A stretch of 6,084 bases of DNA, from NCBI GenBank assembly GCA_017460265.1, contig JAFUBJ010000173.1:1-6084 (forward strand). Direction: 5' to 3'. Each line of letters starts with the position of its first letter. Within the stretch, counting starts at the first letter, position 1. This DNA is from Atopobiaceae bacterium. GTDB taxonomy: Bacteria > Actinomycetota > Coriobacteriia > Coriobacteriales > Atopobiaceae. A model generated the notes under the pieces. That model was not told the DNA's origin, made no database searches, and saw only the letters and a program-made list of their open reading frames with translations. The position numbers and the translations under genes are program-made. Positions 1 through 5,399 of this stretch are shown here, piece after piece.

Positions 1-401
1 ACGACATCCTGGCCAAGCTTCCGCAGGGCGTTGACACCGTCATAGGAAGCCAGGGCACCTACCTCTCTGGCGGCGAGCAGCAACGCGTGGCACTTGCCCG
101 CGCCATCCTGAAGGATGCCCCCATCGTGGTGCTCGACGAGGCAACGGCCTTTGCTGACCCCGAGAACGAGGCCCTCATCCAGAAGGCCTTCGCGCATCTT
201 CTGGCCGGTCGTACGGTGGTGATGATCGCGCACCGCCTCTCCACAGTGGTTGACGCGGACAAGATCGTGGTGCTGGACCAAGGCCACGTGGCTGAGCAGG
301 GCACCCATGCCGAGCTGGTCGCCGCTGGTGGTCTCTACGCGCGCATGTGGGCCGACTACCAGACCGCTGCGCAGTGGAAGATTCAGAAGGAGGTGGCATA
401 G
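1..401 (+). CDS. ABC transporter half-molecule (permease/ATPase fusion), C-terminal part only
   Basis: This is the 3' end of an ABC gene that begins before the window; 132 residues are visible, reading in frame from base 3. It contains the second half of a nucleotide-binding domain: signature LSGGEQQR (fragment residues 21-28), Walker B IVVLDEAT with catalytic Glu at 46, D-loop region AFADPENE, and H-loop His at 77 (AHRLST). All residues needed for ATP hydrolysis in this part are present. Half-transporters of this type are usually about 580 residues, so roughly 450 residues (membrane domain and Walker A) lie upstream. The next gene starts 2 nt after the TAG stop and encodes a paralogue with a similar tail, so the two probably form a heterodimer in the cytoplasmic membrane. 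From memory, the AFADPENE wording is common in the siderophore-type IrtA/YbtP group; the substrate cannot be read from this fragment. Confidence 0.93.
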   Translation, partial: DILAKLPQGVDTVIGSQGTYLSGGEQQRVALARAILKDAPIVVLDEATAFADPENEALIQKAFAHLLAGRTVVMIAHRLSTVVDADKIVVLDQGHVAEQGTHAELVAAGGLYARMWADYQTAAQWKIQKEVA

Positions 402-403
402 CC

Positions 404-2164
404 ATGATCTTTGGTGAGAAGTTCCGTCGGAAGTATGCCCTTTCCGAAGCCGGCGAGGCCAACGTGAAGAAGGGCGTGTTCTGGACCGTCGTCACTAACC
501 TGCTGGTACTGAGTGGAACCGCGCTGCTTTACCTGCTGATGCGCGCCTTCATGGCCGTGCTGGTTGATGGGGCGCCGCTGCCCTCCGCGCTTCCGTATCT
601 CGCAGGTGTCGTGGCGTTCTTTGTCCTTTCGCTCCTTGTGCACAGCAACCAGTATCAGTACACCTACTCGGTGGTGTATGACGAGGTGGGCTTTGTGCGC
701 ACGAGCTTGGCGGAGCGCCTGCGCAAGCTTCCGCTCTCGTTCTTTGCCCATCGCGACCTGGCCGACCTGACCGTGACCATGATGAGTGACGTCGACCGCT
801 TGGAGCACGTGTGGAGCCACGTGCTTGGCTACCTCTACGGCGGCTATATCTCCACGGCCCTCATGGCGGTGGGCGTCACGGCGTACAACTGGAAGCTGGG
901 CCTGGCGTGCCTGTGGGGCGTGCCTGTGGCGTTTGCGCTGCTCTTTGGCTCGCGCAAGGTGTTCGCGGCCTACGCCGCAAAGGCAAAGGCAGCGGCGCTT
1001 GCCGTGGCGGATTCCGTGCAGGAGACGCTCGAGGGCATGCGCGAGATTCGCGCGACCAACCAGGAGGCTCGCTATCTTGATGGCGTGAGTGCCACCATCG
1101 ACGAGAGCGAGTGCCAGCAGACTGCGGCGGAGCTGCGTACAGGCATCTTCGTCAACTCAGCGAGCGTCATCATGCGTCTGGGCATGGCCACCACCGTGCT
1201 TGTGGGTGCGCGCCTCATCCTTGCTGGCGAGATCGACTTCATGACCTTCTTCATGTACCTGCTGATGGTTACGCGCATCTATGCGCCGTTCGATCAGTCG
1301 CTGGCCCTCATCGCCGAGATCTTCGTCTCGGACGTCTCGGTGCAGCGCCTGAACGAGATTCTGCACACACCCGAGGCAACCGGCAGCGAGGAATTTGCTC
1401 CCGTGGGCCACGACGTGGCGTTTGACCATGTGGGCTTCTCGTATGGCACTGGCGATGACGCGGCGCTGGAAGACGTCACGTTTGTGGCGAAGGAAGGCGA
1501 GGTCACCGCGCTGGTCGGTCCTTCAGGCAGCGGCAAGAGCACGTGCGCGCGGCTTGCGGCGCGCCTGTGGGACCACACGTCCGGATCGCTTACCGTGGGT
1601 GGTGTCGAGGTGCTTGACATTGACCCCGAGACGCTCATGCGCGACTTCTCGATGGTCTTCCAGGACGTGACGCTCTTTGACGACACCGTGATGGAGAACA
1701 TCCGTCTGGGTCGTCGCGGTGCGACTGACGAAGAAGTGCTGGCGGCCGCTGCCGCCGCCAACTGCGACGAATTTGTGGGGAAGCTGTCGGACGGCTACGC
1801 CACCGAGATTGGTGAGAACGGCGCGCTCCTCTCCGGCGGCGAGCGTCAGCGCATCTCCATCGCACGTGCGCTGCTGAAGGACGCGCCCATTGTGCTGCTT
1901 GACGAGGCGACGGCCTCGCTTGACGTGGAGAACGAGACCAAGGTGCAGGGAGCGCTTTCGCGCCTGCTTGCCAACAAGACCGTGCTGGTCATCGCGCACC
2001 GCATGCGCACCGTCATGGGAGCAGACAAGGTTGTGGTGCTGGACGAGGGCCGCGTTGCGGAGCAAGGCTCGCCTAATGAGCTCTTGTCGGCCGACGGTAT
2101 GTTCGCCCGCATGGTGAAGCTGCAGTCAGAGAGCGCCGCCTGGTCACTTGCGCAGAAGGCCTAA
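404..2164 (+). CDS. ABC transporter ATP-binding/permease protein (half-transporter, IrtB/MsbA-type)
   Basis: This complete 586-residue protein has the usual length for an N-terminal membrane domain fused to a C-terminal ATPase. Start ATG 404 is chosen because a perfect Shine-Dalgarno AAGGAGGT (387-394) lies 9 nt upstream; an in-frame upstream start would lie inside the preceding gene. Hydrophobic segments appear near residues 25-53, 63-80, 140-185 and 250-300, consistent with six transmembrane helices. The ATPase has A-loop Tyr347, Walker A GPSGSGKST (372-380), Q-loop Gln420, signature LSGGE (476-480), Walker B with Asp500-Glu501 and H-loop His532, so it looks fully active. It is cotranscribed with the preceding half-transporter, 2 nt apart, and the pair probably works as a heterodimer. 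The early residues ALSEAGEANVKKGVFW followed by a long hydrophobic helix resemble siderophore or peptide transporter pairs of Actinobacteria and Clostridia. Whether it exports or imports, and which substrate, is not visible. Confidence 0.95.
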   Translation: MIFGEKFRRKYALSEAGEANVKKGVFWTVVTNLLVLSGTALLYLLMRAFMAVLVDGAPLPSALPYLAGVVAFFVLSLLVHSNQYQYTYSVVYDEVGFVRTSLAERLRKLPLSFFAHRDLADLTVTMMSDVDRLEHVWSHVLGYLYGGYISTALMAVGVTAYNWKLGLACLWGVPVAFALLFGSRKVFAAYAAKAKAAALAVADSVQETLEGMREIRATNQEARYLDGVSATIDESECQQTAAELRTGIFVNSASVIMRLGMATTVLVGARLILAGEIDFMTFFMYLLMVTRIYAPFDQSLALIAEIFVSDVSVQRLNEILHTPEATGSEEFAPVGHDVAFDHVGFSYGTGDDAALEDVTFVAKEGEVTALVGPSGSGKSTCARLAARLWDHTSGSLTVGGVEVLDIDPETLMRDFSMVFQDVTLFDDTVMENIRLGRRGATDEEVLAAAAAANCDEFVGKLSDGYATEIGENGALLSGGERQRISIARALLKDAPIVLLDEATASLDVENETKVQGALSRLLANKTVLVIAHRMRTVMGADKVVVLDEGRVAEQGSPNELLSADGMFARMVKLQSESAAWSLAQKA

Positions 2165-2185
2165 TCGAGTCGGTTCTCAACGAGG

Positions 2186-2222
2186 AAGCGCGCCAGCAAG
2201 GACAGGCCGTGGTGGCGCGCTT
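2186..2222 (+). terminator. Probable terminator of the ABC transporter operon
   Basis: A perfect 10-bp inverted repeat, AAGCGCGCCA (2186-2195) and TGGCGCGCTT (2213-2222), encloses a 17-nt loop. It starts 21 nt after the TAA stop of the second ABC gene. The 3' arm ends in TT and continues ATGTTGCGTT, only moderately T-rich, so it is an imperfect intrinsic terminator. Position and stem strength support the call. Confidence 0.6.
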
Positions 2223-2243
2223 ATGTTGCGTTCAGGGTGGGAA

Positions 2244-2277
2244 ACTTACTGCGGACATATGGCCACAGACAGTAAGT
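2244..2277. repeat. Inverted repeat ACTTACTG / CAGTAAGT
   Basis: A perfect 8-bp dyad (2244-2251 with 2270-2277) is separated by 18 nt containing CATATG and TGGCCA. It lies 22 nt beyond the ABC terminator. The two arms are about 26 bp apart centre to centre, so it could be a two-site operator or a weak hairpin. No adjacent promoter or gene gives it a role. Confidence 0.4.
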
Positions 2278-2402
2278 CTCGTCAGGCTTGACTCAGTAGG
2301 CTGTGTGAGCGCCACGGTTTTATGCGTACGGTTCACGCGCGAAGTCACCACGCTTGCGACGTTAAGACTAATTTGCCGTCGTCCAGGGTTGCTGGTCTGG
2401 CC

Positions 2403-2448
2403 GTGCGCTACCAACTTCGGGTAGTTCGCAGTCCGGCCAGTAGCGCAC
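2403..2448. repeat. Inverted repeat GTGCGCTAC / GTAGCGCAC
   Basis: A perfect 9-bp dyad (2403-2411 with 2440-2448) encloses 28 nt. A competing inner hairpin, CTACC (2408-2412) with GGTAG (2420-2424), overlaps the left arm, so two mutually exclusive folds are possible. There is no gene nearby to which it could be a leader; it may be the relic of a mobile element end or a structured RNA. Confidence 0.4.
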
Positions 2449-2558
2449 ACCCTGCGCGCGGACGTCCGGTCTGGTGCCGTCCCGCGCTCGTCCGCGCCCG
2501 TCCAGTCCATCAGCCAGCGCGGGCGGCAAAGGCTTCGCTGCAGCTGCCTGCGGTCCGG

Positions 2559-2584
2559 GAACTCGAACCTGGAGGTACGAGTTC
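2559..2584. repeat. Inverted repeat GAACTCG / CGAGTTC
   Basis: A perfect 7-bp dyad (2559-2565 with 2578-2584) can be extended past an A-A mismatch by ACC/GGT around a TGGA loop, giving a 10-bp imperfect hairpin. Its left arm contains the word CTCGAACCT, which recurs at 2631-2639 and 2651-2659 in the adjacent tandem repeat. Function unknown. Confidence 0.4.
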
Positions 2585-2631
2585 GGCACCCACCCGCACC
2601 TGCAGAACCCCCTCGGCGGGCTCCTTGTTGC

Positions 2632-2671
2632 TCGAACCTACTAGGACCTACTCGAACCTACTCTTACCTGC
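2632..2671. repeat. 10-bp tandem repeat, three to four units
   Basis: Four consecutive 10-bp units are seen: TCGAACCTAC (2632-2641), TAGGACCTAC (2642-2651), TCGAACCTAC (2652-2661) and the diverged TCTTACCTGC (2662-2671). Units 1 and 3 are identical, and all four share the core ACCT. The period is not a multiple of three and equals about one helical turn, so it is not a coding repeat. The last unit overlaps the stop codon of the minus-strand DNA-binding remnant. Confidence 0.65.
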
Positions 2672-2909
2672 GAAGGCCGTAGTACTGCGAGGGGTCCTTG
2701 GGATTCGAGCCATGCCAGACCAGAAGACCCTTGTCCACGAGTCCCCTGAGAGTTGGCCTCGACACCTTCACACTGCGCCCGAGGTGCTCCGACAGCTCGC
2801 CAACAGTTATCCTGCCCCTGGCGTATACGTACTGCATGGCCGCAAGCTCGTACTCGTTCAGCTCGTCGAAGGCAGCCTGCCCGAGACGCTGGGGGTGAGA
2901 CGCTGGGGG
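2664..2909 (-). pseudogene. C-terminal remnant of a winged-helix DNA-binding protein (COG2865/AlbA_2-type regulator)
   Basis: On the minus strand a frame is open from a TAG at 2910-2912 to a TAA at 2664-2666. Its readable protein part starts near QRLGQAAFDELNEYELAAM and includes a helix-turn-helix (RITVGELSEHLG, then SRPTLRGLVDKGLL), ending in a wing NPKDPSQYYGLRR. From memory, this ending is typical of the C-terminus of large ATP-binding or AlbA_2-domain transcriptional regulators abundant in Coriobacteria. Only about 75 residues survive. The only ATG (2835-2837) sits inside the fold with no Shine-Dalgarno, and the upstream end falls in the hairpin at 2895-2927. It is therefore best read as a decayed 3' end whose N-terminal part was deleted or replaced. 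An expressed 57-residue winged-helix protein is possible but less likely. Confidence 0.55.
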
Positions 2910-2910
2910 C
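2883..2910. repeat. Tandem 14-bp duplication GAGACGCTGGGGGY
   Basis: GAGACGCTGGGGGT (2883-2896) is followed directly by GAGACGCTGGGGGC (2897-2910). A single inverted copy, CCCCCAGCGTCTC (2913-2925), follows after TA. The inverted copy can pair with either direct copy. The first copy lies within the DNA-binding remnant's reading frame, while the second forms the left arm of the hairpin downstream of the glucosidase gene. Confidence 0.75.
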
Positions 2911-2927
2911 TACCCCCAGCGTCTCAC
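2895..2927 (-). terminator. Strong hairpin downstream of the phospho-glucosidase gene, probable terminator
   Basis: A perfect 15-bp stem, GTGAGACGCTGGGGG (2895-2909) with CCCCCAGCGTCTCAC (2913-2927), closes a 3-nt loop. It begins 13 nt beyond the glucosidase TAA stop, the expected place for a terminator on the minus strand. There is no T-run after the stem on either strand, so it is not a canonical intrinsic terminator. It could instead block 3' exonucleases, act with Rho, or be a dispersed palindromic repeat. Confidence 0.5.
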
Positions 2928-2940
2928 GACCACTCAGTCA

Positions 2941-4353
2941 TTAGCTGAGATCCTCGCCGTTGGTCGCGATGACCTTCTTGTACCACCAGAAGCTGTCCTT
3001 GGGCGTGCGCGCGAAGGTGCCCTGATAGCTGTCGTCGGCGTCAACGTAGATGAAGCCGTAGCGCTTGCGCATCTCGCCGGTTCCGGCGCTCACGATGTCG
3101 ATGCAGCCCCACGTGGTATAGCCCCACATCTCAACGCCGTCGAGGTCAATGGCGTCGCGCATGGCCTTGATGTGCTCACGGTGGTAGTCAATGCGGTACG
3201 GGTCGTGTACGATGCCGTCCTCGCCTGGCTCCTCACTCACGCCCAGACCGTTCTCAACCACCATGAGCGGCAGCCCGTAGCGGTCCCAGAAGAGGTTGAG
3301 GGTGTAGCGCAGGCCCATCGGGTCGATGGTCCAGCCCCACTCGGTGGTCTTGAGGTAGGGGTTGGTGTATCCCGTCACGGGGCTGCCAGTTGCCACGTCA
3401 AACTTGGTGTCCTTACCAGCTACCATCGAGAAGTAGTAGCTGTAGGTGAGGAAGTCCACCGTGCCCGCTTTCAAGATGTCGGCGTCGCCGTCTAAAACAG
3501 GCAGCACCACGCCCTCGCGCTCGTACTCCTTAAGCGCGCTCGTGGGGTAGGCGCCGCGGCACTGCACGTCGGGGTACATGAAGCAACTCTGCATGAACTT
3601 GTAGTTGCCCATGATGTCGGCAGGGTCGCACGTGGCGGGATACGAGAAGATGCCGCCGTACATGGCGCCCACCTTGTTCTCAGGGTCGATCTGGTGCGCA
3701 AGCTGCACCGCCAGCGCCGAGGCGATGAACTGGTGGTAGCTCGCCGTGGCCTTCTGCTGCAAGGTCGAGTTCGGGTCCATGCCGCCTGCCATGTAGCAGC
3801 TCATCATGCCCATGCCCATGGAGTTTATCTCGTTAAACGTGAGCCAATAGCGCACCTTGCCCTTGTAGCGGCGGAAAATGACGTCGCAGTAGCGCAGGAA
3901 GAGGTCAACTACCTGGCGATTGTTCCAGCTGCCGTACTTTGCCAGACCCATAGGCGTCTCGTAGTGGCTGATGGTGACCAGCGGCTCGATGCCGTGGCGG
4001 CGGCAGCAGTCAAAGACCGCGTCGTAGTGCGCGAGGCCCGCCTCGCACGGCTCGGCGTCGTCACCGTTGGGGAAGATGCGGCTCCAGGCAATGGACATGC
4101 GGTAGCACTTGAAGCCCATCTCGCCAAACAGGGCGATGTCCTCCTCATAACGGTGGTAGTGGTCGATGGCCACGTCGCCGGGGTAGACCTTGCCAGGCAC
4201 GCGCTCGGGGAAGGTGATTTCGCGCGGATGGGTGCGGTCGCCCTGCGTCATGAAGTCTGCCGAGCATGGACCCTTGCCGTCCGCATCCCACGCGCCTTCG
4301 CACTGGTTTGCGGCCGTGGCGCCGCCCCACAAAAAGCCTTTCGGAAATCCCAT
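2941..4353 (-). CDS. 6-phospho-beta-glucosidase, glycoside hydrolase family 1 (BglA/AscB-like)
   Basis: A complete 470-residue cytoplasmic enzyme of normal GH1 length, expected to split phosphorylated beta-glucosides such as cellobiose-6-phosphate or aryl-glucoside-6-phosphates into glucose-6-phosphate and the aglycone. Visible hallmarks: N-terminal FLWGGATAANQCEGAW with sugar-contacting Gln17, His130 in ISHYETP, acid/base Glu175 in TFNEIN (172-177), and nucleophile Glu367 in VVENG. The TTWGCIDIVSAGTGEMRKRYG stretch replaces the DNFEW motif of plain glucosidases and supplies the phosphate-binding Ser422, Lys430 and Tyr432. The ending SFWWYKKVIATNG is typical of the BglA/AscB group. Start ATG is supported by GAGAGGA (4361-4367) 7 nt upstream. 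No phosphotransferase genes adjoin it, so it is a single-gene unit here. A hairpin lies in its upstream region and another follows its stop; transcript attenuation is possible. Confidence 0.96.
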   Translation of the reverse strand: MGFPKGFLWGGATAANQCEGAWDADGKGPCSADFMTQGDRTHPREITFPERVPGKVYPGDVAIDHYHRYEEDIALFGEMGFKCYRMSIAWSRIFPNGDDAEPCEAGLAHYDAVFDCCRRHGIEPLVTISHYETPMGLAKYGSWNNRQVVDLFLRYCDVIFRRYKGKVRYWLTFNEINSMGMGMMSCYMAGGMDPNSTLQQKATASYHQFIASALAVQLAHQIDPENKVGAMYGGIFSYPATCDPADIMGNYKFMQSCFMYPDVQCRGAYPTSALKEYEREGVVLPVLDGDADILKAGTVDFLTYSYYFSMVAGKDTKFDVATGSPVTGYTNPYLKTTEWGWTIDPMGLRYTLNLFWDRYGLPLMVVENGLGVSEEPGEDGIVHDPYRIDYHREHIKAMRDAIDLDGVEMWGYTTWGCIDIVSAGTGEMRKRYGFIYVDADDSYQGTFARTPKDSFWWYKKVIATNGEDLS

Positions 4354-4379
4354 GACTATGTCCTCTCATTCGTAAGTCC

Positions 4380-4447
4380 CACAGTCTCAATAGTACGAAA
4401 GCCCGCCGTCGAGGAAGGTCGACGGCGGGCAGAAATAGGCGACTGTG
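4380..4447. repeat. Outer inverted repeat CACAGTC / GACTGTG flanking a hairpin
   Basis: A perfect 7-bp dyad (4380-4386 with 4441-4447) brackets the 12-bp hairpin at 4401-4430, with 14 and 10 unpaired bases between. Read on the minus strand it could form the base of a long stem in a leader RNA of the glucosidase gene. The outer pair could also have arisen by chance. Confidence 0.4.
4401..4430 (-). terminator. Perfect 12-bp hairpin upstream of the glucosidase gene, possible attenuator
   Basis: GCCCGCCGTCGA (4401-4412) pairs perfectly with TCGACGGCGGGC (4419-4430) around GGAAGG. On the minus strand the stem is followed by TTTCGTACTATT, a weak T-rich tail, and lies about 48 nt before the glucosidase start. 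On the plus strand nothing T-rich follows. It may stop minus-strand transcripts coming from the toxin-antitoxin side, or act as a conditional terminator in the glucosidase leader. I found no clear BglG/LicT antiterminator (RAT) sequence before it. Alternatively it is an operator covering the glucosidase promoter, because a TACTAT -10-like box (4390-4395, minus) follows it. Confidence 0.5.
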
Positions 4448-4452
4448 TGCGC

Positions 4453-4480
4453 TATCATAAAAGCTAGCATGCTAGCTCAA
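4453..4480. promoter_or_regulatory. Candidate divergent promoters with overlapping -10 boxes
   Basis: On the plus strand TATCAT (4453-4458) fits a -10 box about 45 nt before the antitoxin start; no good -35 is seen 17 nt upstream. On the minus strand the same bases read TATGAT (4454-4459), preceded at a short 15-nt spacing by TTGAGC (4475-4480). The minus-strand promoter would give the glucosidase a leader of roughly 90 nt containing the 12-bp hairpin. Both are weak matches and one or both may be wrong. Confidence 0.3.
4462..4477. promoter_or_regulatory. 16-bp perfect palindrome, probable antitoxin operator
   Basis: AGCTAGCATGCTAGCT reads identically on both strands and ends 25 nt before the antitoxin ATG, just downstream of its candidate -10 box. 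Ribbon-helix-helix antitoxins bind short palindromes at their own promoters as paired dimers, so this is the natural candidate for autoregulation. It also sits in the spacer of the candidate minus-strand promoter, so binding could affect the glucosidase gene as well; that part is inference. Confidence 0.55.
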
Positions 4481-4502
4481 TACGAGCAGAGAGGTGAGGT
4501 AT

Positions 4503-4877
4503 ATGCCTACGCAGGCGCTTTCGCAGATGAACATTCGGCTGGATAGCAGGGTCAAGAAGGCGGGAGATGTAGTGCTCGCCGAGGAGGGTGCAAATCCAAC
4601 CACGCTGGTCAGGGCCCTGTGGCAAAAGATTGCACGTGGCGCGGCAGATTTGCATCAGGTGGAAGAGGTGCTGGGGCTCCGCACCAAGAGTGGGGCCACG
4701 CAAGATGCCGCCCAAGAGAAGCTTGCGGTCATGAGGCGCGGTAGAGCGCTCTTTGCGGAAGGGCTCATTTCGTTGGGGATTGATCCGGCGCGCGTTTCGC
4801 CTCCGCCCGACGAATCAGATGCGGATCTCTATGCCGAGGCGTTGATTGACCGTATGCAAGAAAGGGGGCTCTGGTGA
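4503..4877 (+). CDS. Ribbon-helix-helix antitoxin (RelB/DinJ-like) of a toxin-antitoxin pair
   Basis: A 124-residue protein. Start ATG 4503 is preferred over the in-frame GTG at 4494 because the Shine-Dalgarno AGAGAGG (4488-4494) is correctly spaced for ATG and would overlap the GTG. Residues 8-14 (QMNIRLD) form the beta-strand, with helix A at about 15-28 (SRVKKAGDVVLAEE) and helix B at about 31-45 (NPTTLVRALWQKIAR), the RelB/DinJ pattern used to bind DNA as a dimer. The rest is longer than in small RelB proteins: a charged linker (TKSGATQDAAQEK), a proline break (SPPPDE, about 100-105) and a C-terminal helix (DADLYAEALIDRMQERGLW) that probably wraps the toxin. The stop overlaps the toxin start by 4 nt (GTGA), implying translational coupling. 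It should neutralise the PIN toxin and repress the operon through the upstream palindrome; both roles are inferred from family and context. Confidence 0.75.
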   Translation: MPTQALSQMNIRLDSRVKKAGDVVLAEEGANPTTLVRALWQKIARGAADLHQVEEVLGLRTKSGATQDAAQEKLAVMRRGRALFAEGLISLGIDPARVSPPPDESDADLYAEALIDRMQERGLW

Positions 4878-5368
4878 GTGGACAAGCGCGCGTCGTTCTG
4901 GTGGATACCAACGTTTGGCTCGACCAGTACCTTCCTGGCCGTCCTCATGCCAAAGACTCGCAGGCGTTTGTAGACAGGGCCTTGGAACTTGGCATAGAGC
5001 TCTCGTTTCCTGCGACATGCATCAAGGACGTGTTCTACCTTGCGGGAAGCGAATACAAGCGCATAGTGCGAGCGGAGGCGGGCGCGGTGAGCGAGGCTGA
5101 TGCGCAGGCCATCCAGCGCATTGCGTGGGGCATCGCGGACAGCCTGCAAGAGATAGCGACACCCGTGGGAGTGGACCCTTCAGACGTGTGGTTTGCTTCA
5201 AAGCTGCGGAAGGTTGACGGTGACCTCGAAGACAACTTGGTGCGTGCGGCCGCGAAGCGTGCCAACGTCGACCTTGTAGTGACGTGGGACAAGGGTATGC
5301 TGGCCAAGGCAGTGGTGCCTACGGTGACACCGACGGATGCCTTGGCCGTCATGGCCGCATGGCAGTAG
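4874..5368 (+). CDS. PIN-domain toxin (PIN_3-like ribonuclease)
   Basis: A 164-residue PIN-domain protein with GTG start 4874, supported by AAGGGGG (4862-4868) 5 nt upstream and by the 4-nt overlap with the antitoxin gene. Acidic metal-binding residues of the nuclease are visible: Asp11 in VLVDTNVWLD, probable Asp52 in CIKDVFYL, the cluster DLEDNLVRAAAKRANVD (117-133) with Asp117, Glu119 and Asp120, and Asp139 in VVTWDKGM. The DLEDNLV...DLVVTWD layout matches the PIN_3 type more than classical VapC, and the protein is longer than the usual 130-140 residues. Such toxins cut RNA, often tRNA or rRNA, and stop growth until the antitoxin binds them. All catalytic acids appear intact, so it is probably active. 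The RNA target is not predictable. The last residues (TPTDALAVMAAWQ) look like the usual PIN C-terminal helix. Confidence 0.8.
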   Translation: MSGQARVVLVDTNVWLDQYLPGRPHAKDSQAFVDRALELGIELSFPATCIKDVFYLAGSEYKRIVRAEAGAVSEADAQAIQRIAWGIADSLQEIATPVGVDPSDVWFASKLRKVDGDLEDNLVRAAAKRANVDLVVTWDKGMLAKAVVPTVTPTDALAVMAAWQ

Positions 5369-5399
5369 CGGAGTCAACTCGCCAACGAGCGGTCGTGCC

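Larger units (their letters stand above)
2223..2663. other. Gene-poor intergenic stretch with inverted repeats
   Basis: About 440 bp with no convincing gene. Short open frames exist on both strands, but they lack ribosome-binding sites, recognisable motifs and normal protein composition. The first part (about 2223-2400) is visibly less GC-rich than the flanking genes; the second part (2440-2620) is very GC-rich with repeated CGTCC and CTCGAACCT words. Several dyads listed separately fall here. It may be degraded coding DNA, given the gene remnant that follows, or a structured non-coding region. No tRNA cloverleaf could be folded, although the words CGAACC and GGTTCGAG superficially resemble a T-loop. 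Confidence 0.55.

Noticed and set aside
2288..2323. TTGACT followed by TTTTAT as a plus-strand promoter
   Set aside because: The spacing is about 24 nt, too long for a sigma-70-type promoter, and no gene follows on that strand.
2459..2503. CGTCC recurring four times (2463, 2478, 2489, 2499) with the palindrome CGGACGTCCG at 2459-2468
   Set aside because: The spacing is irregular (15, 11, 10) and the word is cheap in DNA this rich in G and C, so chance is sufficient.
2209..2510. Short open frames on both strands after the ABC terminator
   Set aside because: They have no ribosome sites or family features, and they overlap each other and the inverted repeats.
2555..2665. Possible tRNA, because the minus strand contains GGTTCGAG-like T-loop words
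   Set aside because: The T-stem does not pair around the loop, there is no acceptor or anticodon stem, and the word recurs as part of a 10-bp tandem repeat.
2322..2948. A 208-residue plus-strand open frame across the gene-poor region
   Set aside because: It has no ribosome-binding site, an arginine/proline/alanine-rich shadow-like composition and no recognisable motif. It runs antisense to the better-supported winged-helix remnant and into the glucosidase hairpin.
3694..4467. A long plus-strand open frame antisense to the glucosidase gene
   Set aside because: It is a typical GC-rich shadow of the GH1 gene, rich in valine, alanine and histidine, with no ribosome site.
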